From Corticium candelabrum (lineage: Eukaryota > Porifera > Homoscleromorpha > Homosclerophorida > Plakinidae), in assembly GCF_963422355.1 (NCBI RefSeq), contig NC_085104.1, forward strand, positions 2,916,597 to 2,980,596: a stretch of 64,000 bases of DNA. The letters are read 5' to 3'. Below the pieces are notes generated by a model. The model ran no database searches, was not told the DNA's origin, and saw only the letters and a list, made by a program, of their open reading frames with translations. Position numbers and translations under genes: made by a program. Below are positions 24,640-36,977 of this stretch, piece by piece. Position 1 is the stretch's first letter; each line of letters opens with the position of its first letter.

Positions 24640-25830
24640 TAGCCTCTCAAGCCAGACTCTTCCACGCAGTCGCTGAGCTAAAATCACGTGAATCACACAA
24701 GGAGGAGGAGCTTTTATTGATATAGCTCCAGCGCGAGAAGAGCTTGGTCGCTTTCGAGAACTTCATATTGACGTGGAACCCCGTATCCGGTTTTATAGTT
24801 TGATAAAGCTAATTTGATTAGCTAAGCATGTAGGTTGAGAAACACACGACATCGCTTCACACACTTGCTTGTTTTGCGCGAAGTACGTAGTTGACATCAT
24901 CGTTCGCTTCTAGTACGTATCTAGCTAGACAGCTCAGCCATATAATATTCCGCAGTGTCACGGCTCCTTTTCAGCATTCTGTTTTGCCAACAGTTCACCG
25001 CCGAATCCAGATCTGCAGCGCGGTAGTTTGAGAAATGACCTCATAGTACGCGTTTAGTGTAAATATGTAACAATCAGAGTCCGTCCGTTGACACATGTCG
25101 TACGTAGTACACCACACATGCAACTACGAGTCAACTTCAGACTTCCTGATCACGGTAGGTTCACTGCACTGCTGTTATCCCACACCTATATGTTTCCAGT
25201 TCACCGTGAGGAGAGCCAATATCGTACAAAAGAGCTGCTTGCTGAGTTGAAAGTACCGACAGATAGACTGCGTTAGCAATACACGCCAATCTGGTTATGA
25301 CGTAGACTCCGTTCCACTGCTTTGATGAACCGTTGAGTGAAACAGGGCCGGCAGTTCTCACACCATTTTTCCCACAGACTATAGATGTCAGAGTAAACGT
25401 GCAAGAGTGGTGAACACTGCTACGTCGGTTTCAACTCGCGCAAATCTGCAGATGAGTTCAGTAGAAAGGAACGTTGCTGGGGAGAGTAGGTTCAGCCGAC
25501 CAGTCCCATGTAGGCCATTCTTGGGCTCATTATCATCCGTACTTTGTCCACCAACAGCTTCAATGGCTTTCGTGTTCAAGCGCTCTCCGAGGAGATCTTA
25601 GTCTCCGCTTCATGTATCAAACGCAATTACATTAACGAGCTCTTTAGGAAATCGAATTTGCCTTATCCAGCTATGAAACCAGATCCGGGGTCCCACGTCA
25701 TTATGACGTTGTCGAAAGCGACCAGGCTCTTCTCGCGCTAGAGCAATTCCGGCAAAAGCTCCTCCTCCTCGCGTGATTCACGTGCGTTTAGCTCAGCGAC
25801 TGCGCGGAAGAGCCTGGGTTGCGAGGCGAT
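24640..25830. mobile_element. TAGCCTC-ended foldback element, copy 3
   Basis: Inverted arms of about 190 bp (24640-24850 and 25650-25830) contain 'gcagtcgctgagc' and 'ggaggaggagcttttattg' and their complements. The outer ends read TAGCCTCTCAAGCCAGACTC on the left and a close relative on the right. The flanks CTTGTTTA (24632-24639) and CATGTTTA (25831-25838) form a 7-of-8 duplication. Uninterrupted sites containing CATGTTTAGC are found at about 5221-5231 and 32213-32223. The interior (24850-25650) shows no transposase and no gene I recognise. Confidence 0.75.
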
Positions 25831-25937
25831 CATGTTTAGGACGAATTGATTAAATTGGAGTGTCACATGCCTTTCTTGAAAAAATCTGAAGCACTTCGCC
25901 TTGCAGATAAAATGTTCCGGTAGTAACATAAAGTCGG

Positions 25938-25949
25938 TCACACACACAG

Positions 25950-26023
<74 letters not shown>

Positions 26024-26045
26024 GCGCGCGCGCACACACACACAC
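25938..26045. repeat. (CA)n microsatellite with CG interruption
   Basis: A CA tract of about 105 bp with a short GCGCGC segment near 26022-26032. Confidence 0.95.
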
Positions 26046-26074
26046 ACTCCTACACTTTTCTTCTTCCTTTTTGT

Positions 26075-26690
26075 TTGGCCTGGTTACAATATGACGCTGG
26101 CGACTCTCGCGAGGACGTTCGCGAGAACGCTGGCGTAGTCGCCGAGTAGGTGTCAAAAAGCTGACGCTGACGCTGTGCCATTTGCAATATTGTGTCAGCA
26201 ACGAGCAGTACGCGCATGCTCATCATAATCGTAGGCCATTAATAAAAAGTCCGTGGTTTCGTTTTCATTTCCTCCCTCACCAAGATGTCGCGGAGACGCT
26301 TCAACATTTTTGCAGCCTGCTGCTGGGAGTCTGGTTTTCCGATACGTTTTCCTAAGTGTTTTTCTTGCGCCTCGCATTTACAACTACCGTGACTTGATTT
26401 GCCACAAGCAGCCGTACCCATACCTACACACATTCGGTAGGCTTCTCTTCCATAGTTTACTTTCAGTTATTTCACTTCTCCGATTTGTCAACAAAAGGCA
26501 CGTGCTTCCGGTAGAAGCTAAAGCACTTTCTGTTTGGACGCTAGAGTTGAACTTGAGTCAATTCTAGAGTTGACGACGCTGACGACGCTTGCGACGCTGA
26601 CGACGCTTGTGACGCGACGTGCGAGTGTTTTCAATATGATGCGGGCCTGAGCGTCGTTGCTAGTGTTCTCGCCAGCGTCGACTCTAACCA
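26075..26690. repeat. GACGCTG-rich repeat, possible MITE relative
   Basis: Both ends are rich in GACGCT/AGCGTC motifs ('atgacgctggcgactctcgc' at 26090, 'tgttctcgccagcgtcgact' near 26661-26680), like the inverted-repeat element at 32564-33304. Terminal inverted repeats could not be aligned cleanly by eye, so this is a weak call. Confidence 0.3.
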
Positions 26691-26723
26691 TAACCGTAAC
26701 CTTAACCCTAACCCTAAACAACG
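26688..26723. repeat. Short telomere-like CCCTAA tract
   Basis: Five to six degenerate CCCTAA-type units (taaccgtaaccttaaccc, then taaccctaaa). This is an interstitial trace of the animal TTAGGG telomere repeat and too short to be a telomere. Confidence 0.5.
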
Positions 26724-26851
26724 TTTACGACTTTTGTTGTTTACAATTTGCCTTGATGAGCACGTTCATGTGCAAAGAGTCCAATTCTAGAACGACATAC
26801 TCGATGACAGATATTGCAAACGTTCTTTGCAGCAGTAGTCAAGTTTTCTGG

Positions 26852-26855
<4 letters not shown>

Positions 26856-26932
<77 letters not shown>
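26856..26932. repeat. (CA)n microsatellite
   Basis: A pure CA tract directly to the left of SINE-like copy C. Confidence 0.95.
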
Positions 26933-26934
<2 letters not shown>

Positions 26935-27359
26935 GACCGGACAAAATGTTAGGCCTTCCACGTCATTCGACGTCAACCTTAATTAAAGTCAGTTACGGAG
27001 ATATTTCCCACTGTCTGTAGAGACATGGCCTTCATGCGCTACGTGTAGGCTAAGGGACAGCGATACAATGCACCTGGAGCTTTGGCCAGGTCAACCGCAG
27101 CTTTGTGACTGGACACCAAGGCCATCAAGTCTGCGGCAAGATGTTACAGCCAAGCCAGTGATCATGTTCACCCCAGTCAATGACCAAGTGGCATGTACTC
27201 ATTTACACTCTTGAGTCAAGAGAAGCAATTGTGTGTAAGTTTCTTGCCTATGGAAATTACGTCGTAGGTCGCAATTAATATGACTTGAATCTGCAACCAT
27301 GCAAGGTCCCGGTTGTTTTTATTCTCCAAATCCGCTCCCTAACCAATTGAGCTACAGCA

Positions 27360-27360
<1 letters not shown>
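26933..27360 (-). repeat. tRNA-derived SINE-like repeat, copy C (most complete)
   Basis: About 430 bp with CA tracts on both sides. On the minus strand the head has an A-box-like 'tagctcaattggttaggg' near 27335-27352 and a B-box-like 'gcagattcaagtcat' near 27279-27293. The body ends at 'gacgtcgaatgacgtgg' near 26958-26974. At the place where copy A holds the TTAA foldback, this copy reads 'accttaattaaagtc' uninterrupted. No coding capacity. Confidence 0.7.

Positions 27361-27428
<68 letters not shown>
27361..27428. repeat. (CA)n microsatellite
   Basis: A pure CA tract directly to the right of SINE-like copy C, at the junction with the 3' flank of array unit 3. Confidence 0.95.
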
Positions 27429-27429
<1 letters not shown>

Positions 27430-27430
<1 letters not shown>

Positions 27431-28294
27431 TGTTGTCTGATTTCTAACCATCATGCATGTTACATGACATACATTCTTGTATTTCTTCAAGCCTGCGTTT
27501 CATAATCTCACTGACTTGAAACAGCCTTGTCGTATTTCTTTCACATGTTTATCACAAATTTAGTGATCAGAGTGTCACATGATTTCCTACAAGCTTGGGA
27601 GCTTCTCTGACGCTCATACAAACAAGGCAGTCTACGTGTACAAAGCAAGACAGCGCACCATAATTTTGAAACACGCCAAATGTATCGACGCTATGCACTT
27701 TGAGGAAAGACCAATTTCACTTCCAAAATTCGTCAAGCAATAGTCAGATGAACAAATGAGTTTTATTACCATTCTAGCTAGAAAATTCAACATGCGGCTT
27801 GATGTGCGAGATAGTGGTATAGTGGCTGGAGAAATCGGGATCGAGAAGTGAATTTGAGTTGTCCTAATAACATTTTCAAAGACAAGTCTTCCATCTTTTG
27901 ACGCCTGTAAGGCGCTCTTGAATTGGCAATAGCCGCGTGTCCACACCCACTTCCAGAATAGAAAGTTACCACGTACTGGAACCACAACATGAATGTTCTT
28001 GCTATACAAATCTCTAGCAACGTTATGTAACCTCTGGTCTGGCCAAGAGAAATCAGACAAGATAAGATTTAGTTTTTGATTTGATAGCGTAAAAGCTACA
28101 GGTACATGTGCAGTGCTACTTGTGCTGTTGCAAAGACACTGATAACAATACCAAAGTCATGGCATGTTCTACAAACGCTAATCGTACTAGCATTTACTGT
28201 TCCATCATGGCACAGACTACAAACACGAACGAAAAGGATTACTGCTACTCGAGGGAAAGACCGAAGAACATGATGAACGTCTGACTGTTCTTGT
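27430..28294. repeat. 3' flank of array unit 3
   Basis: Matches the non-coding block downstream of the stop codon in other units. A minus-strand AATAAA lies at about 27769-27774. The 142-codon minus-strand frame at 27632-28060 is not kept in the other copies and is judged non-coding. Confidence 0.7.
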
Positions 28295-28817
28295 CTATGG
28301 CTGTAGATCAAAGTCTACGACCTGAGGGTAAGCAAAGTAAGTCTTTCCTGCGTTGTCTCCATCGCCATAGCAAGTGCCGAACCTCAGCTGGGCATACTTA
28401 GAATTCGATGGCCATCGCCAGCTTACTCCGTTGCTGTAATATTTGGGAATGTCGTTAGGATCAGTTGTGGCTGGAAGTACAAATCCATTCCATCGTGTCC
28501 ACGTTTCTGTATCATTTTTGGTTCTTTTGAAGTATGGTTTGTCTAGACCTTCGACATAAAGGGTATTGAATGCCACGTCATAGACTTGAAATCCAAGAAA
28601 GTTCTGTAGATCTTTGCCTGTACTCAGCAACCAGACACTGAATTCATATGTGCTGTTGGGATCAATCGGAAATTGACGTGTAACACCCCACGGATAGTAA
28701 CAAGATCCGTAGTGCTCTTTTACTCTTGTTATACGAGTGTGTTTACCTATATCGACGATAAATATATCATTTTTAGTTAGCTAACTCATTATACGTGCAC
28801 CATGTTTACATATCATG

Positions 28818-28884
<67 letters not shown>

Positions 28885-31669
28885 TGAGTGTGTTCTGAAA
28901 TCCCTCTCGCCTTACCGTTTACAAATGCCATTCCACTGTACTCGGGCATACTTGACCAGTCTCCAGAATATTGTCTTGAACATCCTCATATTCGGATGAC
29001 GGGGATCAGGAAACAGAATTGACAATGGCTGTTCTAGTGCTCGAAGAGCGGGACACCAAAAAATAGTCACTCCTGCGTTTTCTATATCATGTCTGCGTTT
29101 TCGATTTAGTGCAAGACGTCCAGTGCCGTAATAGCACGATCCAAATCGTAATGCAACATAACTAGCATTAGTTGGCCATATCCAGTCTTTTCCATTAGTC
29201 ATGTGGTTTTGAGGATTAGATTGACCATCATTGTCAGTGTCTGGAGTGTCACGAGAAAAAATATATGCTTTCCATTCTTGCCACTGATGATAATGATCGT
29301 AAGAGTTTACGATGTATGGCCTATTCCATCTACCCTCTATTTTGTCTCTGTTGCTGTCATAAACATAGAAGCCAAAGTAGTTCCTCATATGTGTTTCCTA
29401 AAGCACATGCGTGTACGAAAGTTATTAGCTTAAAGAGTCTGTTTAGACTTTTCAGTAATAAAATCCAAAGAAGACACACAATCAAAAATACACACATTCA
29501 ACATAGAAACAGCACAAACAGAATTCACCCCTATGCATAACAATAATAGCTAATTACTATCCTAATGCACTTCTACACGACGGTACATTTACATGGATAC
29601 TAAATCTTCTACTAATCTTCAAACTAACCCTACATAATACGGCTAAACGTACGTAAAAACAAGTTTAGTGAAAGGTTGGAATGCCATCCGCCTGCTGTGA
29701 TATCTAGACCATCTGCAGACTGTATACATAACTAACACAAAAAGTTAGTTCGAAAAGAATAATGATGCACACACTGCTGATGAACCGCATCTAGAGCAGA
29801 ATCTGCATACAACGTGACTCTCTCTACGTCACATTTCTTGGACAACAAATCTTACCTACTTTTGATTTTTTCACAGACATTGCTCTTGCTAGAAACTCCC
29901 GAGTGAACTACAGTATACATAAAAGGTATGAGGATTTGCATGCTGTTGCGAGAGTCTTCGGCCAGCCCTCGTTTCGGCTATAGGTGCGTTTTGTCACTAT
30001 CTACTTGTGTACATGTATGAGTTACGTTCCGTACCCTCCCATTTCCGGTACCTATTCTTTCACATTAGCACATAGGCGTATCTTGCTGCAGATCGACATC
30101 TTCCAGTTGTGCTCCAGCCGATATAGACACTTGCAGTGTCTAAAAGTTGCCGTTAATTGTTCCAGATACAGATTTGTAAATCTTTTAGAGTGTTTTCTAC
30201 TATTCTAAAGCCATTTGAAGTCTGTGTAAAGAAGATGGCAGTCAAGCACTGATTCTGATCACGCTCACTTTCAATGCGTGTTGCTGTGCTCAAGTTGCAA
30301 CTCTTTGACTTCTAAACATCTACAGAAGTGTAGTTTATAACGTTTTGGAAAAGAACCAAAGCTTGGCGTGTCCTTATAGATGTATTCGCCGTACACGTGG
30401 GCCCAAATGGAAGCTTTCTTCCAACTGCCATGCATGCATGGGCTCCAGCCGATAGACGGTTTCAGGACATCTACAGTGTAACTAGCAACTCTTTAACAAG
30501 ATTAATTTTAAGTGCTTGCAACCGTGTTTATGGCATTTAGGCTTACACACTGCTGCCAATGTGATTGCCTACTCCTCCTAGCTAACTTGATTAACAACTG
30601 ACTTCGACTTGAAAACGTCTTCTAAATAATGTCCTCTATCACTGTCAAACTTATTGCTAAAAAGAAGCATTAGACAGAATGAAAAAGTTCTTGTGTTGCT
30701 ACATATCTAAAGCGTGCCTATCTGTAGACCCTAGCTCAATTGAAAGAATTTCCTCTCAATTGCATGGGCTCCACTGTGTACACGCTTTACAAAGACAAGC
30801 ACGACTTTCTTTCATTTTATCAACGTCTTTACTTGTTCCTAAACTATTACCGTGGATGTTGGAAACGTGCAAAACTCGTGTAATAACATGCATTGAAAGT
30901 GGGCGTCAGCAGCCAGCATCTGCGCTTGACCGTCATTGTCATCCTACACAGGATTCGAATGACTTCAGAATAGTAGAAAAAACTTTAAAAAGATGTTAAG
31001 AATCTCCAACAACTGTGGCGCTGAAAACCATCTTTCAGCTAGAAATCTGCCAGTGCATGCCCTATTAATAGATGGACATCTCTAGAGGAGGGTGCGTGTT
31101 GCTTGACAGCAATTTGTAAGCTTAGTATGCAGTGCAATTTGTTGAATTGCTTGCCATCAATTTTATATTCTTAGTATTAAATAAAGCATAAAACTAATAA
31201 ACAGCTTGAAATATAAATTTTAACAGACTAATATAGCATAGAGGCGCCAACACAAACAGAAGAAACATATATCCGTTCTTTACCGATGAATGGATGTAAA
31301 TGGAAAATTCATATTTCTTTGTTGGATCAATGCTGATGAGCGAAGATATTGAATCACAATCGCAATAGTCTAAAATTAGAAAGTAATGTCTTACAGCCAC
31401 TATGGTGTATCATAATAAAGATCTTTCTTATACCATGCTCTGCATATGTATTCTCTTTTTGTTTACACGTGGCGTATTGACCCGACACAGAGGCTTCCAC
31501 TTTTTGCCAATTAGAAGCAAAATCCCATCCGTGGAAGAGGTTTTGACCGCCACAATCCTACTCAAGTACTAAACGATGAATATACATGCACAGACAACGA
31601 TTAATGTAAGAGTTACCATACCTGACAAAGAAAAATGGTAGCAAAGCAAAGGATATAAAGCTTCCTCAT
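28295..31669 (-). pseudogene. Array unit 3: two-module secreted protein, one frameshift cluster
   Basis: Exons are 31622-31669 (MRKLYILCFATIFLCQ), 31434-31557, 31284-31369, 28916-29397 and 28295-28746. All splice sites look usable, and exons 1, 2, 3 and 5 have correct lengths and open frames. Exon 4 is 482 nt: two single As are missing near 28965-28975 compared with the intact paralogue, so the last part of exon 4 reads out of frame and meets a TAA just after the exon 5 junction. The summed coding length is 1192 nt, not a multiple of three. The predicted product would keep module 1 and lose module 2. It is the youngest-looking broken copy; sequencing error at the two As cannot be ruled out, in which case it would be a third functional gene. 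Confidence 0.8.
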
Positions 31670-32563
31670 CGTCGAGCAACAGCTGTGAGCAACAGATGAT
31701 GAGAAATAAAAAGGTAATATGTGTTCTGCCTTTTACAGTGCAACCGTGTGCAGCCTCTCTTGTCTCCTCCTCCAACAGCAACACATTGTTGTCAGGCTAG
31801 ACGACGCCCTCTTACCCCGCCTTTATTTAGATAGCGAGTGGCTTTTTATTTGTCAGTCAATTAACAGCAAGGTGACGTATCATCACGTGACCTACGCAAG
31901 TCTGTGCTCTCGTTTTGTTCTCTTTTTGCATGTCTCGATATTGTGCATTACAATTCGCCGCCAGATAACCTTCTGCTGCTATCGAGAAACAAAAAGCAAA
32001 AACGTGCAAAGAAAACTCTGCCTAACTATAACGCAAGCGAGGAAACGTCCCTACGTTTCCGGAAACTAACAGTGTGGCTAGAAATATTGTCCAATTTCAA
32101 GAAGCAATTGAGTGACATATACATGACTATAACTTTCTTGTCTACATATGTCTCAAGCGTTTTAGCTACAGTCTCATATAGCTAGACTGTATGCTTTGTT
32201 CTATTCTATTTCTCATGTTTAGCGCGGATTGATCAGATTAGAGTGTCACGTAAATTTCGTGAAACTATCTGGAACAAACACTTCACCAGACAACAATGCT
32301 CCGTCAATCCACCTTTTGCTCACACCACTCACAGTAACTGTTGTCAATTGACACCCACAACAGCCGCCGCTGCGGTTTTACTGTTTTGTAAGATAAACTA
32401 ATGCGCAAATTGAGTGTCCCATTTCTAAGCTCCTGCTCACTTTGTATTTGCTTTCACTCTACAAGTTGTACGTAATCTTTGACAATATTCGTCTTTACTC
32501 TGCAAAAAAGGAAAGATTAATACTATGTGCCAGATTTTAATGCAGAGACAACGCATAACACTG

Positions 32564-33304
32564 TTAAGCCTGGTTCACAGTACGACGCTGGCGCAGCGTC
32601 CTGCAAACGTTCTGGACGCTGACAAGGACGCCCACACAAGCGTTAGCTAAGACGCTTGCTCTGGACGCTGACAAGGTCGCCCACACAAGCGTTAGCTAAG
32701 ACGCTGGCTCTGGACTATTTACAGTATTGCATCTGACAAGTGCCAATCGTAAAATGAACACACTGCGACAGTGGTCTGGCGCTACAAAGTAAACATGTGT
32801 GTACAATGTACTCGCGACAGACGACGACGTTTTGGTTTTGTTGCGCTGCTGCGCCATAGTCAAGCATTTTCTTTCATTCTTGGTTTATGTTTTATGTTGC
32901 CCCTAGGAGGGAACTACATCAGATGTGGTGTGATAAGAATATATTATTATTATTCTCTCCTTTTTCTTAGACTGAACTGGCCAAACGCAGGGAAACCACG
33001 CACACACTCAATGAAAACTTCCATCGACGAATAAATGATCGATGCCATGTGAACAATTATAATATCTCGGATACGTCCAGTGACTGACTTTCGATTAGTT
33101 GAAACGGAGCACGTGATGTCATCGGATGCTGGGTCACTTCTGGCTAGAACGCTTGATTAGAACTTTACTCTATTCCAGCGTCGTGGACGCTCTGCTAGGG
33201 TCGTGTGAGCGTCGTACGAGCGTCGCGGACGCTGACATGTTTACAGTGTGACGCTGACGCTCACACGATGTTCGTCCGAGTATCGTACTGTGAACTGGGC
33301 TTTA
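32564..33304. mobile_element. Inverted-repeat MITE with AAGCC ends and CAGCGTC motifs
   Basis: The left end TTAAGCCTGGTTCACAGTAC pairs with the right end, whose reverse complement is TAAAGCCCAGTTCACAGTAC. Inside both ends are clusters of GACGCTG/AGCGTC, and at 32611-32715 there is a tandem ~61-bp repeat around 'ctggacgctgacaagg'. No transposase frame is visible. The duplication is at most TA or TAA, which leaves the superfamily open. Confidence 0.6.
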
Positions 33305-33559
33305 GAGACCGTTTGATCTTTGAAATTCCATTGTGCGTGTACAAACTGCTAAAGTCCCGCCTCATGGACGGAGAAGAAAGCAGCCTACTAATAAAAGACA
33401 ACTGCTGATGTCAGAGCTAATAATCTTTATCGTTTTTGTTAGAGCTCGTGTACACCGCAAGTAATTCCAATGCTGATAAAAGCGCCTTAGAACTGCTCTA
33501 CCTTTATTGCGTTGTTACTGAAAAGCAATTAACAAGAATTTCGTGTCCTATTTCGCTCA

Positions 33560-33582
33560 CGCACACAGACAGACAGACAGAA

Positions 33583-33639
<57 letters not shown>

Positions 33640-33684
33640 CAGACACACACGGACACAGACACAGACACAGACACAGACACAGAC

Positions 33685-33738
<54 letters not shown>

Positions 33739-33773
33739 AGACAGACACAGACAGACACACACAGACACACACA

Positions 33774-33854
<81 letters not shown>

Positions 33855-33875
33855 AGACACAGACACAGACACACA

Positions 33876-33938
<63 letters not shown>

Positions 33939-33945
33939 GCACACG
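33560..33945. repeat. Compound (AGAC)n/(CA)n microsatellite, ~385 bp
   Basis: An AGAC block (about 33566-33645) is followed by alternating CA and ACAG segments. Frames here are simple Thr-Asp-Arg-Gln, Thr-His or Cys-Val translations. Confidence 0.95.
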
Positions 33946-33950
33946 TAGGA

Positions 33951-35301
33951 TAGGTGTTCCTAATTGTGGACACTCCCCGGTAATTTGAGTTACAAACGCT
34001 GTTTCTCTGGTAAACTGCAACGAAAAGAGAGGGAAAGACGTTCGAGGTACGCACCAGTGTCTCAGATTTGAAACAATACCTGTACGACTAGAATCGCACA
34101 ACGTCTGCTAGCGCACTAGCAAAATATACGAGATAACGTCTGTGAACAGCCCAAACGGGGGTGTATCCTAATTGTGGACATCTTTGTCTCCGCCACAGAA
34201 AGCGACAGGGTTTGAGTAACAGCTGGACTAGATACCTGAATGTTTGCCTCGCAAGCTGGTATTTTGGCCCTAATCAAAACCGTGTTCTGTTGTGTATCAT
34301 CACGATTCACCTGCAAACTGTTAACACCTACAAGGTTTCTCCCATCACGTCGACAAATTCGAAGTATACGAATCGATCTTTTATTGGATCATGAAAGTGC
34401 CCTGGTGCAATTTAGGCAATTATTGAGTACCTTGGCGAAGTTTTGAGCTTAGTTACGTTGACTGTAACGTGCTAAAGATGTGCATTATGTGCATGGAGCG
34501 AACGTGTATTTCCAGTCCAGTAAATACGTAAATATCTTTACTCATACTAGATCTAGACATCAGTAATCCACTGACAATCTAGCTGTTTTCACTGCTATTA
34601 CATTTGGCCACACTAGGGTATGAAAGGAGAACAAACAATGTAGGTGAAATGTCAATATCAGCAACATTAGTAATCCAGTCAGAATTTGACTGATTTCACT
34701 TCTACTAGATCTGGCAACCATAAGACACAAAAGGAAAGTTTACAAACTTACGTAGGATAGGTAGAAGGTCAAACCTTCCTTGTCTCATATCAATAAGCAG
34801 CTCAATCAGCAACACAAAAATTTGCTATAGAACCACAGTTTACAGTTCAGACGTTTATATAAACATGATTGATCGTCTCCTGCAGTGCATCGTAAACAGA
34901 ACACTTGGTTTCTGCAAAATTTGAAAGTCCCGACGTCATTTTACACAGAAGTAATACACCACAGAACATGATTTTGATTGCGATCCAAAATATCAGCTTG
35001 TGAGGCAACCATTCAGGTTTGTAGTCCAGCTGTTACTCAGGCTCAGTCGCTTTCTGTAACAAAGAAAAAATGTCCACAATTAGGATACACCCATCCTCCA
35101 GGTTGTTTGCAGACGTTATCCCGTATATTGTGCTAGTGCGCTAGCTGACGTTGTGCGATTCAAGTCGTACCGTCACGAAGTCCAAGACAATGGTGCGTAT
35201 ATCGGACATGTTTCACTGTTTCTTCGTGCAGGATACCAGAGAAAACAGCGATTTTAATTCAAATTACCGGGGAGTGTCTACAATTAGGGACGCCTACCCT
35301 T
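33951..35301. mobile_element. Foldback element with ~300-bp inverted arms
   Basis: The left arm (33951 to about 34260) and right arm (about 35010-35301) are inverted copies. The ends contain 'cctaattgtggacactcccc' and its near complement at 35270-35292, and the arms share 'tagcgcactagcaaaatata' in inverted form. A second inner 'atcctaattgtggacat' occurs in each arm (about 34167 and 35070). The interior (34260-35010) has no recognised gene. The target-site duplication could not be fixed because the left end abuts the microsatellite. Confidence 0.65.
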
Positions 35302-36840
35302 CGATACTCGGCTGGAAAAGCCGAGCGAGCGAGGTTAGTCTTAGTGGCATCACTGATTAGAGGACTGAGGAAAAGTGGCCCTAGTAATGTGACGGTATGC
35401 AATGTCTCATAGATGCTAGACCTAACCATGCAGCTACTGTAGCCTTTCTGGTATTTAAACGCCCAGCTGTGCGACTGCACTGCAGTCGACACAAAGAGAA
35501 GGCAGCGCGAACACACTTGATTTCAATCAAACAACCGACACAACTATATAAATGCATTATATGCTAAGTGGCGATTGAAACAATTTTGCCTGCAAGCCGG
35601 ATGTGCTAGGTTCCTTTGTAAAGTGTCGAATCCCAGGGTGTTAGCTAATGTGTACGATAAGAACGTGAGTAGTTCAGGCTTTTGGTTTGCAACTTTACGC
35701 ACACGTACCGCTAACGTTATAGTTTATCACGAACGGTGGTGTTTTGCCCCCATTAGTTACCGTTCTCTGCGTTGACAGCGTTAAACCGACCGCACCCGTT
35801 TCCGGAATTAGTGCCTACGGAAACCGCCCACGAGCCACGACGTGCCAATGTTTTCTCTGCGAATCTCTAGTTTCTATAAACTTGAACAAACACTGAGTCT
35901 CAGGAATATTCGAGAAAAGAATGAGACAAGTTATAATGTAGTCTTTGATCTTTGATTTGATAGAATACAAGCTAACATACATGCATTTGTACATGTCTCG
36001 CTGTTGGTCTGCTTAGTTGTTGAGATGACGAAAGCTGGAGTCGCCGAATGTTAGCGTAGTTTCACTGCTGTTGAGAAAGAGACGGCACCACCAACGAGAC
36101 ACCACGCAAAGAGGCTGTGAAAAACGTGCGAAATGTTATTTTTTTTGTTTCCGGTAACAAGCAGCCCGACTACAAATGTTGTCTGATTTGTAAGCAGCAT
36201 GCATGTTACATGACATACATTCTTGTATTTCCTCAAGCCAGCGTTTTGAAGATCACTGACTTACAATAGGCTTGCCTTATTTCCTTCATACGTATTTTCA
36301 TCACAAATTTAGTGATTAGAGTACCACATTATTTCCTAGGAGGTTGGGAGATTCTCTAACGCTCATACATTCAAGGTCTACGTGTACAAAGCAAGACCGC
36401 GAACCATAATTTTAAAACACCCCAAACTTTAACGACGTCATGTACGTTGAGGAAAGCCCAATTCGACTTCCAACATTTGTCAAGCAAGAGCCAGATAGAG
36501 CAAATGATTTATTATCATTCTAGCTAGAAAAAATGCATTCAGCTCGATGTGCGGAAATGATGGTATACAGTGGCTAGAGAGAAATCGGGATCGGGAAGCG
36601 GATTTGGGTTGTCCTAATAACATTTTCAAAGGCAAGACTTCCATCTTTGACACCTGTAAGCCGCTCTTTGAATTGGCAACAGCACCGTGACCACACCCAT
36701 TTCCGGAAAAAGAAGCGTACTGAAACCACCCCACGAATGTTCCTGCTATACAAATCTCTAGCAAAGTTATATATAACCTTCGGTCCGGCCAAGAAAGATG
36801 AGACAAGGTAGAATTTAGTTTTTGCTTTGAAGCTATAGGT
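35302..36840. repeat. R3 and R1 blocks plus 3' flank of array unit 4a
   Basis: R3 (35302-35540, 'cgaggttagtcttagtggc') and R1 (35665 to about 36010) are followed by the common 3' flank with a minus-strand AATAAA near 36509-36514. The flank stops at about 36858 and joins directly to intron 4 sequence, the breakpoint that removed exon 5. Confidence 0.7.
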
Positions 36841-36910
36841 ACATGTGCAGTGCTACATTACATAGTATCATTTTTAGTTAACTAGCTCATTGCACGTGCA
36901 CCATGTTTAC

Positions 36911-36949
<39 letters not shown>

Positions 36950-36977
36950 GTTTGGGCTGCAATATCTGTTGCCTTAC

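Noticed and set aside
26933..27360. True tRNA gene on the minus strand
   Set aside because: Box A- and B-like sequences are present, but the cloverleaf cannot be completed and the unit continues into a repeated body, so it is a tRNA-derived repeat.
27632..28060. 142-codon minus-strand frame (MSDFSWPDQRL...) that recurs downstream of each array unit
   Set aside because: It lies after the stop codon in the 3' flank. The frame is broken differently or shortened in the other copies (19838-20122, 36480-36806, 39200-39448, 43343-43669, 52855-53079), so recurrence reflects tandem duplication, not coding constraint.
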